From Clostridia bacterium (GTDB lineage: Bacteria; Bacillota; Clostridia; Oscillospirales; Acutalibacteraceae), in the NCBI GenBank assembly GCA_017521925.1, contig JAFXBG010000010.1, positions 62,001-126,000 on the forward strand: a stretch of DNA of 64,000 bases, given 5' to 3'. How positions within the stretch are numbered: the stretch's first letter is position 1; each line of letters begins with the position of its first letter. A program made the position numbers and the translations under genes. The notes below the pieces were generated by a model. That model had not been told where the DNA came from, did not search any database, and saw only the letters and a list, made by a program, of their open reading frames with translations. Positions 26,414 through 34,553 of the stretch are shown here, piece after piece.

Positions 26414-26482
26414 GCCGTTAAGGTGAGGTTACCTTTACATGTAACCTGTCCAAAGGCGAATCGCCTTGCCGTGGCTAACGGC
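26414..26482 (-). repeat. 69-nt three-way-junction element abutting the aldolase stop codon
   Basis: An outer 7-bp inverted repeat (26414-26420 GCCGTTA with 26476-26482 TAACGGC) encloses two perfect 7-bp hairpins: 26426-26432 with 26441-26447 (AGGTTAC/GTAACCT) and 26453-26459 with 26461-26467 (AAGGCGA/TCGCCTT). The element ends at the base next to the stop codon of the aldolase gene. It could be a palindromic intergenic repeat or a structured 3' UTR; it matches no family I recognise. Confidence 0.6.
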
Positions 26483-27349
26483 TTATGCTTTACCAACAGA
26501 ACCGAAGAGCTCCATCTTCTCCTTAACTGTAGCCTTGATAGCCTCAAAGCCGGGAGCGAGAAGCTTTCTGGGGTCGAAGCCCTTGCCCTGAAGGTCCTTG
26601 CCAGCCTCAACGTACTCACGTGTAGCAGCAGCAAAAGCAAGCTGGCACTCTGTGTTAACGTTAATCTTGGAAACGCCAAGGTCAATAGCCTTCTTGATCA
26701 TATCCTCGGGGATACCTGTACCACCGTGAAGAACGAGGGGCATATCGCCTGTCTTAGCGGAAATAGCCTCAAGAGTATCGAAGGAAAGACCTGCCCAGTT
26801 CTCGGGATATTTGCCGTGGATGTTACCGATACCTGCAGCAAGCATTGTAACGCCGAGGTCTGCAATCATCTTGCACTCGTCGGGGTCTGCACATTCGCCA
26901 GCGCCAACAACGCCGTCTTCTTCGCCGCCGATAGAACCAACCTCAGCCTCGATAGAAAGACCTAATTCCTCGCAAGTTGCAACGAGTTCCTTAGTCTTAG
27001 CGATGTTCTCTTCAATAGCATAGTGAGAACCGTCGAACATTACGGAAGAGAAACCTGCAGCGATACAAGCCTTTGCACCGTCGTAGGAACCGTGGTCAAG
27101 GTGAAGAGCTACAGGAACTGTGATGTTAAGCTCATTAAGCATACCGTTAACCATACCAACGATGGTTGTGTAGCCGCACATGTACTTACCTGCACCCTCA
27201 GAAACACCGAGGATAACGGGGGAGTTAAGCTCCTGAGCAGTTAAAAGGATAGCCTTTGTCCACTCAAGGTTGTTGATGTTGAACTGGCCTACTGCGTAGT
27301 GGCCTGCCTTTGCCTTTGTAAGCATTTCTTTTGCATTAACTAATGGCAT
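26483..27349 (-). CDS. fba: Fructose-bisphosphate aldolase, class II
   Basis: A 288-residue zinc-dependent aldolase of glycolysis/gluconeogenesis, cleaving fructose-1,6-bisphosphate. Key motifs: AVGQFNINNLEW near the N terminus, VALHLDHGSYDGAKACIAAG with the zinc-ligand and catalytic DH, SIEAEVGSIGGEEDG with the metal-binding Glu, LAAGIGNIHGKYP with a zinc-ligand His, and LVLHGGTGIPEDMIKKAI with the third His and GGTG phosphate loop. The start at 27349 has AAAGGAG nine bases upstream; a start 16 codons earlier is unsupported. It is monocistronic and followed by a structured element and terminator. Minor chance of a tagatose-bisphosphate-type specificity. Confidence 0.95.
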   Translation of the reverse strand: MPLVNAKEMLTKAKAGHYAVGQFNINNLEWTKAILLTAQELNSPVILGVSEGAGKYMCGYTTIVGMVNGMLNELNITVPVALHLDHGSYDGAKACIAAGFSSVMFDGSHYAIEENIAKTKELVATCEELGLSIEAEVGSIGGEEDGVVGAGECADPDECKMIADLGVTMLAAGIGNIHGKYPENWAGLSFDTLEAISAKTGDMPLVLHGGTGIPEDMIKKAIDLGVSKINVNTECQLAFAAATREYVEAGKDLQGKGFDPRKLLAPGFEAIKATVKEKMELFGSVGKA

Positions 27350-27401
27350 AATATTTTGCTCCTTTACATATAAATGTTTTGTGTGTTGCACATACACTTG
27401 T

Positions 27402-27407
27402 ATTATA
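27402..27407 (-). promoter_or_regulatory. Candidate -10 box of the aldolase gene
   Basis: Minus strand TATAAT with TTTATC 17 bases upstream as a weak -35. The -10 is perfect and 53 bases before the start. Confidence 0.5.
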
Positions 27408-27477
27408 CACCATAAAACCTAAAAGATAAAGAGTTTTTGGAAAAAAAGATAAGATTTAAAAACTATTGACAAAAAAT

Positions 27478-27505
27478 ACCGCTGAGTTTTTTATTTCTCA
27501 GCGGT
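27478..27505 (-). terminator. Terminator of the WPGY-repeat dockerin gene
   Basis: ACCGCTGAG stem (27478-27486 with 27497-27505), followed on the minus strand by ATTTTTTG. The stem sequence is nearly the same as that of the aldolase terminator about 1.1 kb away. Confidence 0.85.
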
Positions 27506-27521
27506 TTTGTGTATTTAAGAG

Positions 27522-29129
27522 TCAGATTTTTGCCAGGTATTTCTGAATTGCAGTTGCATCTTTGATTGTAATTTCGCCGTCACCGTTGAAGTCTGCGGCG
27601 GTTTTGTCTGTTTCTGTAAGTGCTATCAGATTTGCAAGGTGCTTCTGAATAGCTGTAGCGTCCTTGATATTTACTTTGCCGTCGTGATTTGCATCGCCAA
27701 GAGCCGTGGGAGCTGTGCCAAAGTAACGCTCTGTATAAACCACATTGCCTTTTTCGGGGGTTGTGCCGTATTCGCCGCCGCCATAGTAATAGTACCATTC
27801 GCCGACTAAGGACGTTTCAAAAGAGTTGTAGTCGGTTTTGTCATAGTTGATTACGTATACCATTTCGTCAAAGCTTGCTAATCCTTCGGGGTAAAGCTCG
27901 CTTTCGCCTTTTTCGTAATATTCGGTTCCTATGTTGGTTGATTTCTTGGCAAGTTTGTATATGTCATTATCGGGATTATAACCGCCGTTAATGTGATTGT
28001 TCCAGATAATTGATGTTACATCTTTTGGAACATCATAGCAGTAAAGACCGTCGATATCGGTTTCCTTTGCCTTGTAGCCCGGCCAGGTTGTGCAACTGTT
28101 TGTGCCTTCCCACCAGTAAATTTTTGCCTCTTTAGTAAGCTCGTTTTCCCAATCATTTGGCATATAGAAGTAGTAGCGGTTGGTGGGAAGTTTTGGTGCA
28201 GGATTTTTTCCGCCGAAAGAACGGCAGGTGTAAAATCCTTCTGTTTTATCTTTGGCAAGTCCGTACTCACCATTTCCGTAATAATAGTACCAGTCACCGT
28301 AGTAAATTGATGAATATTCGCTTCGTTTGTCAAAATCCAGAACGTAAACCTTGTTATGATTATTATATGTTTCGGGATAACAGGCAAAGTCGATACTGCC
28401 TGCTTTTATGTTGTTCCAACAAATTTGCTCTACATCCTTGGGAACATCATAGTAATAAAGTCCGTTTATATGGGTTTTGTATGCTTCATAACCGGGGTAG
28501 TCGGATTGTGCATTTGTGCCGTTGTACCAATATATATAAACTTTGGCAGACCATCCTTCCGGCAAGTAGAAGTAGTAGCGGTAAGTATCTTTATCTGTGG
28601 GTGTGGTGTTGGTGCCGTATTCGCCTCCTCCATAATAGCAGTACCATTTACAAGCAGGATAGTCGTAGCTTAAGTTGGTGTCGTCAAAATTGCTCTTGTT
28701 AACTACTGCAATCATTCTGTTGTAGCTTACCTGATGCTCTACGTCTTTGGTAGGTAAATAATCGGTACGCTTGTTGTATCGGGTTATTGCGGAGGAAATA
28801 TCTGCACCTTCGTAGAAGTTATTCCATATTATTTGCTCAACATCTGCAGGGACATCAAAATAATATATATCGTCTGTGTCGGCTTTGTGAGCTTTATAGC
28901 CGGGCCAGGATTTTGGGGCATCTGTGCCTTTGTCCCAGTAAATTCCTGCAGTTACCGATTCATCCCAGAACCAGTCGTCAGGCACAAGCAGGTAATATCT
29001 GTGGTAGCCTTCTTTGATTTCAGGTAAGCCGAAAAGCTCGTCGTAATCATTTTCGGCAGAGACTGAAAATGCAGATATAGCAGTGATAACCAAAAGAATT
29101 GCTAAAATCAGACTTAAAAATTTTTTCAT
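27522..29129 (-). CDS. Secreted triple-repeat protein with C-terminal type I dockerin
   Basis: A 535-residue secreted protein. Signal peptide residues 1-26 (LSLILAILLVITAISAFSVS). Three tandem modules of ~130-140 residues follow (about 40-175, 180-315, 318-460). Each contains RYYFYLP-W, an IYWW/YWY-GT segment, a WPGYKA or YPGYEA motif, GLYYYDVPKDV, IIWNN, and ends with GEWYYYYGGGEYGTTP-like sequence. The aromatic WPG and IIWNN patterns resemble CBM25/26 starch-binding modules, so polysaccharide binding is likely, but the match is partial. The C terminus is a dockerin (GDANHDGKVNIKDATAIQKH, DFNGDGEITIKDATAIQKYL). No catalytic domain is visible, so this is probably a binding or adhesion component of a cohesin-dockerin assembly. 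AAAGGAGG supports the start. Confidence 0.82.
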   Translation of the reverse strand: MKKFLSLILAILLVITAISAFSVSAENDYDELFGLPEIKEGYHRYYLLVPDDWFWDESVTAGIYWDKGTDAPKSWPGYKAHKADTDDIYYFDVPADVEQIIWNNFYEGADISSAITRYNKRTDYLPTKDVEHQVSYNRMIAVVNKSNFDDTNLSYDYPACKWYCYYGGGEYGTNTTPTDKDTYRYYFYLPEGWSAKVYIYWYNGTNAQSDYPGYEAYKTHINGLYYYDVPKDVEQICWNNIKAGSIDFACYPETYNNHNKVYVLDFDKRSEYSSIYYGDWYYYYGNGEYGLAKDKTEGFYTCRSFGGKNPAPKLPTNRYYFYMPNDWENELTKEAKIYWWEGTNSCTTWPGYKAKETDIDGLYCYDVPKDVTSIIWNNHINGGYNPDNDIYKLAKKSTNIGTEYYEKGESELYPEGLASFDEMVYVINYDKTDYNSFETSLVGEWYYYYGGGEYGTTPEKGNVVYTERYFGTAPTALGDANHDGKVNIKDATAIQKHLANLIALTETDKTAADFNGDGEITIKDATAIQKYLAKI

Positions 29130-29161
29130 ATTAATCCTCCTTTGAGAGATTTGATCTTCTG

Positions 29162-29172
29162 CTTATTAGACG
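29162..29172 (-). promoter_or_regulatory. GTCTAATAAG element upstream of the dockerin repeat gene
   Basis: Minus strand CGTCTAATAAG, sharing ten bases with the element before sigma gene 1 and eight with that before sigma gene 2. The -35 side is not conserved, so ECF control is only a hypothesis. Confidence 0.35.
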
Positions 29173-29256
29173 TAAAATATGCAAAGAACTCACACTTGAA
29201 AATTAAAATTTGTCAACACTCATAAATTGGTGGGTTTTTCTTTGTTAACAATTAAT

Positions 29257-29283
29257 AAAGTGGCGGATGATTTCCGCCACTTT
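29257..29283 (-). terminator. Terminator of the mutS2 operon
   Basis: AAAGTGGCGGA stem (29257-29267 with 29273-29283); the T-run on the minus strand is short and interrupted. Confidence 0.65.
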
Positions 29284-29295
29284 GATAAAAGTTTA

Positions 29296-31662
29296 TTACT
29301 TAAGTTCCACTATGGTAACGCCTGCTTCGCCTTCGCCAAAGGTGCCCAGCCTGAAAGATTTGACAGCCTTGTGGTGACGCAGGAAATTCTGGATTTCAGT
29401 TCTTAATACACCTGTACCCTTGCCGTGAATAATGGTAAGTTTTTCTGTGTGGCGTAAAATAGCTGTGTCTATGGCAGAGTCTACCGCCATTATAGCCTCA
29501 ACGGCTGTCTGACCGCGTACGTCAATTTCACTGATACCCCTTATGTCAAGGGTGGGGCGAATGTTTTTGGTGATTGACTTACCGCCCATTTTAACCTTTT
29601 CGTCTTTCATAAGGCGGAGGTTTGAAATTTTGACTCTGGTTTTTATAACACCTGCTTGCACCATTACCTGAGTGTCGCCCTCTTTTGGGGTTTCAAGCAA
29701 GGTTGCCTTTTTATCAATATCATAAATAAGCACGGTGTCGCCTTTTTTCAGGGGACGGGGCAGGGTATAACCGTCGTTTTTAGCTTTTGCTATGGGGTCA
29801 GCCTCGTCTTCCATTTTACGCATAGCCTGCCTGAGCTTTGCTTTATCATCAGCACTTAGTTCTGCTTTCTTTTTGAAGCTTTCAATTTCTGCCAAAAGTG
29901 CATCAGCCTGTGCTTTTGTGCGACTTAAAATAAGCTGAGCTTCGTGCTTTGCACGGGCTATTTCGGAGTCAGCCTGTTTTCTTACCCTCTGAAGCTCAAG
30001 CTCTGCTTTTTGCTTGTCGGTGTCAGCTTTCTGGGATTTTTCTTTAGCGTCTTCAAGTTCTCGCTGTAATTCCTGTCGTCTGTCCTCTAAACTCTCAACG
30101 GCAGCCTCAAAGCGTCTGCTTTCGGTTGATACCAGTTCTCGTGCTTTATCTACCAAAGATTTTTCCATTCCAAGACGTTCTGAAATTGCAAAAGCATTAC
30201 TTTTGCCGGGGATGCCGATTAACAGTTTGTATGTAGGACGAAGGGTTGAAACGTCAAACTCGCAGCATCCGTTTTCTACTCTTTCTGTTCTTAGTGCGTA
30301 TTCCTTAAGCTCGGCATAGTGGGTGGTTGATGCAATTTTTGCACCCTTACCGCGGAGCTCGTCAAGAATTGCTACGGCAAGCGCTGCACCTTCAACGGGG
30401 TCTGTTCCTGCACCAAGCTCGTCAATAAGAACAAGACTTCTGTTATCGGCAACCTTTAAAATGGAAACAATGTTTGTCATATGAGCCGAGAAGGTGGAAA
30501 GAGACTGCTCAATGCTCTGTTCGTCACCAATATCTACAAGCACCTTTTCGAAAATTGAAATTTCGCTGCCGTCTTCAGTTGGTATCATAAGTCCGCACAT
30601 AGCCATAAGCGCGAAAAGACCAAGAGTTTTAAGAGAAACGGTTTTACCGCCTGTATTAGGGCCCGTAATAACCAAAGTGTCAAAATCCTTGCCTAATGTA
30701 ATATTGGTAGGAACAACTGCTTTGGCGTTAATAAGTGGGTGACGGGCGGATTTAAGGTTAATAAAACCTTTGTTGTTTATTTTAGGCACAGATGCCTTCA
30801 TTTTATAACCTAAGTTTGCCTTGGCAAAAATTAGGTTAAGCTCAACTAATGCGTTGTAGCTTTCGCTTATGGTATCGGCATAAGCACCTGCTTCTGAAGA
30901 AAGTTCAAAGAGGATGCGTTCAATCTCAGCATCTTCTTTTGACTCTAAAACTCGTATGTCGTTATTCGCCTGGACAACCCCCATAGGCTCAACAAAAACC
31001 GTTGCACCGCTTGAGGAAGTATCGTGGACAAGACCGGGAATAGCCGAGCGGCACTCAGCTTTGACAGGTACTACAAAACGACCGCTTCGCTGGGTAATGA
31101 TGCTGTCCTGCAAAAATTTCTGATAAGAGGAGGAGCGGACAATTTTGTCCAGGATTTCCCTTGCCTTTGATGCTGCCTGACGTTTTTTGCGACGGATATC
31201 GTAAAGTGCAGGGGATGCGTTGTCGGCAATTTCTTCTTCGCTTAAAATAGCGGTTGTGATTTTTTCTTCCAGGTATTTGTTGGGAGAAAGCATATCAAAA
31301 AGCAGATTAAGGGAAGTTTCTATAGATGCCGACTTACTTCGCCACTCCTTGACGCTTCTGATAACTCTTAAAGTTTCGGCAACACGCAGAAGCTCAAGGG
31401 TGCTCATAACACCGCCTGCCTCACCGCGTCTTAAGGCACTCATGGGATTTTTTATAGAACCGAAAGAGGGAGTGCCAAACCTGCCCGAAAGAATAAAGGC
31501 ATCTTCGGTTTGTTTCATTTGCTCCTGAACTTCAAAAAGTCCGAAAGAGGGTGTAAGCTCAAAGGCTTTTTCTCTTGCATCTTCGCAGGAGGTAAGTTCT
31601 GAAAGCATATTTAAAATTTTATCAAGCTCTAAGGCTTTGTAATGTTTATTCATATTATCCAT
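29296..31662 (-). CDS. mutS2: Endonuclease MutS2
   Basis: A 788-residue MutS2 protein. It lacks the mismatch-recognition N-terminal domains of MutS and begins with the core/lever region (LELDKILNMLSELTSCEDAR). The ABC-type ATPase holds Walker A TGPNTGGKTVSLKTLGL near residue 330 and LVLIDELGAGTDPVEGAALA (Walker B). A coiled coil rich in Lys/Glu/Arg follows (~515-640). The C-terminal Smr nuclease domain includes DVRGQTAVEAIM and IIHGKGTGVLR. MutS2 is linked to recombination control and stalled-ribosome rescue. It starts 8 bases after recO stops; no clear Shine-Dalgarno is visible, so translational coupling is likely. Confidence 0.95.
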   Translation of the reverse strand: MDNMNKHYKALELDKILNMLSELTSCEDAREKAFELTPSFGLFEVQEQMKQTEDAFILSGRFGTPSFGSIKNPMSALRRGEAGGVMSTLELLRVAETLRVIRSVKEWRSKSASIETSLNLLFDMLSPNKYLEEKITTAILSEEEIADNASPALYDIRRKKRQAASKAREILDKIVRSSSYQKFLQDSIITQRSGRFVVPVKAECRSAIPGLVHDTSSSGATVFVEPMGVVQANNDIRVLESKEDAEIERILFELSSEAGAYADTISESYNALVELNLIFAKANLGYKMKASVPKINNKGFINLKSARHPLINAKAVVPTNITLGKDFDTLVITGPNTGGKTVSLKTLGLFALMAMCGLMIPTEDGSEISIFEKVLVDIGDEQSIEQSLSTFSAHMTNIVSILKVADNRSLVLIDELGAGTDPVEGAALAVAILDELRGKGAKIASTTHYAELKEYALRTERVENGCCEFDVSTLRPTYKLLIGIPGKSNAFAISERLGMEKSLVDKARELVSTESRRFEAAVESLEDRRQELQRELEDAKEKSQKADTDKQKAELELQRVRKQADSEIARAKHEAQLILSRTKAQADALLAEIESFKKKAELSADDKAKLRQAMRKMEDEADPIAKAKNDGYTLPRPLKKGDTVLIYDIDKKATLLETPKEGDTQVMVQAGVIKTRVKISNLRLMKDEKVKMGGKSITKNIRPTLDIRGISEIDVRGQTAVEAIMAVDSAIDTAILRHTEKLTIIHGKGTGVLRTEIQNFLRHHKAVKSFRLGTFGEGEAGVTIVELK

Positions 31663-31670
31663 AATCGTTA

Positions 31671-32429
31671 TTAACTGCTGACTGTTTTGTAAAATTGCAG
31701 GGTTGCAAAATTTCTTTCAACCTTGCGGCTTAAATATTCTTCTGTAATATTACTGAGGAGTTTAAGGGAGCTTTCGGAAAGTGAGAAGGAAAAAAGCTTT
31801 TTGTCCTCGGAAAACACAAGATGACGAAGAGCGAGAGCTAAACTTTTGCTGATTTTTATGCCTTGGGGCAGAGGATTTTTTTCAAAGCAGTTTTTGCAGA
31901 AAATCTGCCCGCTTAAGAGAAAATACATTTCCTCATCTTCATATATTCCGCACCTGGGGCACATAAGTAAATCCGGCATATAGCCTGAGATTGAGGATAA
32001 CCTCATTTCTACTGCGGATTTTATTAAAAGCTCAGGTATCTCACCCTTTGAGAGAAGGTAAAGTGCATTTAATATCAGCCTTAAATGTTCTTCAGCTTCT
32101 TGCTCTGAAGGACAGACTACAGCTGCAACCTCGCAGAAGTATTCTGCCAGAGAAAGCTTTGTGAGCTCCTTTTTAAGGTCAGAAAACATATTGAGAAGCT
32201 GTGCGTTGTCTACCGTGTAGTAGTCCTTCTTGCTTTTAAAAAGAGTAAATTCAGAGTAGCACAAAAGCCCTGTGGATGCGCAGTTGCGGCTTTTTATATT
32301 TTTGCCCTGACGCACAAACGCACGGATTACACCAAGCTTTCTGGTAAGTATGGTTACTAACCTGTCCTGCTCACCTATATTCTGTTGTTTTATTATCAGT
32401 CCGTCTGTTTTTATCTTCTTTGTCTGCAT
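31671..32429 (-). CDS. recO: DNA repair protein RecO
   Basis: A 252-residue RecO, which loads RecA with RecR at gaps. The N-terminal OB fold begins KTDGLIIKQQNIGEQDRLVT, and a cysteine cluster near residues 150-175 (CPRCG, then CKNC) forms the usual zinc site of Bacillota RecO. The start at 32429 puts the conserved TDGL motif at the family-typical position, but no good Shine-Dalgarno lies there; an in-frame ATG at 32453 or TTG at 32486 are alternatives. It overlaps yqzL by 59 bases in another frame, implying coupled translation. The order era-yqzL-recO matches Bacillus. Confidence 0.9.
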   Translation of the reverse strand: MQTKKIKTDGLIIKQQNIGEQDRLVTILTRKLGVIRAFVRQGKNIKSRNCASTGLLCYSEFTLFKSKKDYYTVDNAQLLNMFSDLKKELTKLSLAEYFCEVAAVVCPSEQEAEEHLRLILNALYLLSKGEIPELLIKSAVEMRLSSISGYMPDLLMCPRCGIYEDEEMYFLLSGQIFCKNCFEKNPLPQGIKISKSLALALRHLVFSEDKKLFSFSLSESSLKLLSNITEEYLSRKVERNFATLQFYKTVSS

Positions 32430-32532
32430 TTGTATTATTAAAAGGGGAGTCATCTTTAATGGACTTGAAGTTAAGATAATCCTCAACCTTTCCTGTTAAA
32501 GTGAAAATCTCCCAGGCTTTATTTTTATCCAT
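32371..32532 (-). CDS. yqzL: YqzL-like small protein
   Basis: A 53-residue reading frame: MDKNKAWEIFTLTGKVEDYL at the N terminus, then NFKSIKDDSP and a polar tail. The W-x-x-F-x-x-T-G-x-x-x-x-Y-L pattern matches the YqzL family of tiny proteins encoded between era and recO in Bacillota. An AGGTGAT Shine-Dalgarno precedes the ATG. The last 59 bases overlap the chosen recO start in a different frame, so the Lys/Asn/Thr-rich C-terminal tail may be constrained by recO. Function of the family is unknown. Confidence 0.75.
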   Translation of the reverse strand: MDKNKAWEIFTLTGKVEDYLNFKSIKDDSPFNNTNADKEDKNRRTDNKTTEYR

Positions 32533-32608
32533 ATACCATCACCTGACTTTAGTATACCTTAAAGCACAGGGGGATATAGAGGGGATTTTGTTGTTGGTTT
32601 TAATTTCC

Positions 32609-33517
32609 TTACTCGAAATCTTTTTCCGAGAATCCTAAAGAACGCATAATTCCTTCTCTGTTTCGCCAATCTTCGCGTACTTTAACCCAGGTCTGAAGGT
32701 TTACTTTACAGTCAAAGAAGCGTTCCATATCTTCTCTTGCCGAGGTGCTTACTTTTTTAAGCATTTTACCGCTTTTGCCGATTATAATGCCTTTATGGCT
32801 TTCACGTTCACAGTAAATGGTAGCTTCGATATCTAAGATTCCGTTATCTCTCTGCTTCATTCTCTCGACAATAACTGCAGTACCATGGGGGATTTCTTTG
32901 TCGAGATTTCTCAGCAACTTTTCTCTTATCATTTCAGAGGCTAAAACTCTCTCAGATTGGTCTGTAAGAGTGTCTTCCTCAAAGAAGTGACCGCCCTCTG
33001 CAGTAAGTTTTTTGAGTTCTTCAATCAAAGCAGGCACACCGTCGCCGGTTCTTGCGCTTATAGGTACAATAGCCTCGAAATCAAACATAGAGCTGTAGGT
33101 GAGGATAAGGTGCATAAGCTCTTCCTTTTGCTTTAAAAGGTCGGTTTTGTTAATAGCAAGCACAGCGGGGATACCCATAGAAATAATACGTTCAATGAGC
33201 ATTTTTTCAGTTTCATCGGGTTCTCTTCCTGCTTCTACAACCAGAAGGCAAGCATCACAGGATGAAACTGACTCCTTAACTGAGCGAACCATATAATTGC
33301 CCAAGGATGTCTTGGGTTTGTGCATACCCGGTGTGTCGGTGAAAACAAGCTGATGCTCACCCTCAGTAAGCACACCCATAATACGTGTGCGTGTAGTCTG
33401 GGGTTTGTCGGAAACAATTGCGATTTTCTGACCCAGCATACGGTTTAAAAGGGATGACTTACCTGCATTGGGTCTGCCGATAATTGAAATAAAAGCTGAT
33501 TTATCCTGAAAATTCAT
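32609..33517 (-). CDS. era: GTPase Era
   Basis: A 302-residue ribosome-assembly GTPase that binds the 3' end of 16S rRNA. G1 is GRPNAGKSSLLN, the switch region has SDKPQTTRTRIMG, G3 is FTDTPGMHKPK, G4 is INKTDLL, G5 is PISARTGDG. The C-terminal KH domain includes the GIIIGKSGKMLKKV loop. Length matches Bacillus Era. It is preceded by dgkA and followed by yqzL and recO, the usual order, though the cytidine deaminase gene often found between dgkA and era is absent. Confidence 0.97.
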   Translation of the reverse strand: MNFQDKSAFISIIGRPNAGKSSLLNRMLGQKIAIVSDKPQTTRTRIMGVLTEGEHQLVFTDTPGMHKPKTSLGNYMVRSVKESVSSCDACLLVVEAGREPDETEKMLIERIISMGIPAVLAINKTDLLKQKEELMHLILTYSSMFDFEAIVPISARTGDGVPALIEELKKLTAEGGHFFEEDTLTDQSERVLASEMIREKLLRNLDKEIPHGTAVIVERMKQRDNGILDIEATIYCERESHKGIIIGKSGKMLKKVSTSAREDMERFFDCKVNLQTWVKVREDWRNREGIMRSLGFSEKDFE

Positions 33518-33575
33518 AAATTCTCCTTATAATTTTATCGTCACATCCAAAAAAAGAATGTGACGACCTGTATAG

Positions 33576-34040
33576 TTATTTCTTTGTGTTTTTATATCCG
33601 CCGAATATTATAAAAAGCACTGAGCAAACAGCACAAATTCCCAGGGGTATAAAGTAAAAGGGGTGATTTAAAAGTCTTTCAAAGCCGTATAAAAGGTTAC
33701 CTGAAACAACAAAAACAAATACTGCTACCACAACAGAAGCAATAGCTGAAACAAGCACAGCACCTGCGGCGATATCCTTGATTTTGCCTATAAGGGGATT
33801 GTGCTCTTTGCTGTAAAGGTCGCAGGTTTCTTCTATAGCTGTGTTAATAAGCTCAGATGTAAAAACAGAACCGATTGTTAAAATAAGAACTGCCCATTCA
33901 ACAAAGCTGACTTCGCATATGTAAGCAAACAAAAGCACAAAAAACGCAGCAACAAAATGAAAACGCATATGACTTTCTGTTGTGAAAGCTGCAATTATTC
34001 CTTTAAAGGCATTTTTAAAGCTTTTTAGTTGACGTTTCAT
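33576..34040 (-). CDS. dgkA: Diacylglycerol kinase family protein (undecaprenol kinase-like)
   Basis: A 154-residue prokaryotic-type DgkA membrane kinase. Hallmarks are SFKNAFKGIIAAF with FTTESHMRFH in the amphipathic N terminus, and ELINTAIEETCDL containing the catalytic-site E-x-x-N-T-A-I-E. Three to four transmembrane helices are seen. In Bacillota this enzyme phosphorylates undecaprenol to feed the lipid carrier pool of wall synthesis. It starts 3 bases after ybeY. Compared with the ~120-residue core it has an extra C-terminal hydrophobic extension (FYFIPLGICAVCSVLFIIFG). Confidence 0.93.
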   Translation of the reverse strand: MKRQLKSFKNAFKGIIAAFTTESHMRFHFVAAFFVLLFAYICEVSFVEWAVLILTIGSVFTSELINTAIEETCDLYSKEHNPLIGKIKDIAAGAVLVSAIASVVVAVFVFVVSGNLLYGFERLLNHPFYFIPLGICAVCSVLFIIFGGYKNTKK

Positions 34041-34043
34041 AGG

Positions 34044-34553
34044 TTATTCCTCGTCAACTACATAGCTTGAAGAAGCAGGTAAACCCAAAAGGTCCATAAC
34101 AAGCTCTTCTTTTTCACGCATACGGATTCTCTCTAAGTTATCCTCGTGGTCATAGCCTAAAAGGTGAAGCACACTGTGACAGGTAAGGTAACCTACCTCA
34201 CGCTGTAAAGAGTGGCCGTAAATGTTAGCCTGCTCAACAGCTCTTTCCATAGAAATAACAACATCACCCAAAAGCTGAGCACCTGTTTCAGGGTCGATGT
34301 CATATTTGCCGTCTTCACCGCAAAGGCCGAACGAAAGCACATCTGTCTCAATGTCCTTGTCACGATACTGAGCATTAAGTTCTCTTATCTGAGCATTATT
34401 TACGATGGAAACGCTGATTTCAGCGGGACCTTCGAAATTTTCGGTTTTAAGTGTAGCTGTGCAGCAACGTCTTACAAGCATTCTCAGTCCTGTGGGAATC
34501 TGCACGTCCTTCTGTCTGTTGGTAATAACAACTGTAATTTTATCTTTTGCCAT
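34044..34553 (-). CDS. ybeY: Endoribonuclease YbeY
   Basis: A 169-residue metal-dependent RNase needed for 16S rRNA 3' end maturation and ribosome quality control. The zinc motif H-x3-H-x5-H is present as HSVLHLLGYDHE, preceded by LGDVVISMERAVEQA and DKDIETDVLSF, both family hallmarks. The gene overlaps the end of phoH by 14 bases and is followed directly by dgkA, the canonical order. Confidence 0.95.
   Translation of the reverse strand: MAKDKITVVITNRQKDVQIPTGLRMLVRRCCTATLKTENFEGPAEISVSIVNNAQIRELNAQYRDKDIETDVLSFGLCGEDGKYDIDPETGAQLLGDVVISMERAVEQANIYGHSLQREVGYLTCHSVLHLLGYDHEDNLERIRMREKEELVMDLLGLPASSSYVVDEE

Noticed and set aside
28157..28702. 181-codon plus-strand frame opposite the dockerin repeat gene
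   Set aside because: Its repetitive aspect only mirrors the three repeats of the real gene; no start signal.
33539..33565. Hairpin CGTCACAT/ATGTGACG between dgkA and era as a terminator
   Set aside because: The stem is 8 bp and the following minus-strand sequence lacks a convincing T-run; genes on both sides belong to one conserved operon.
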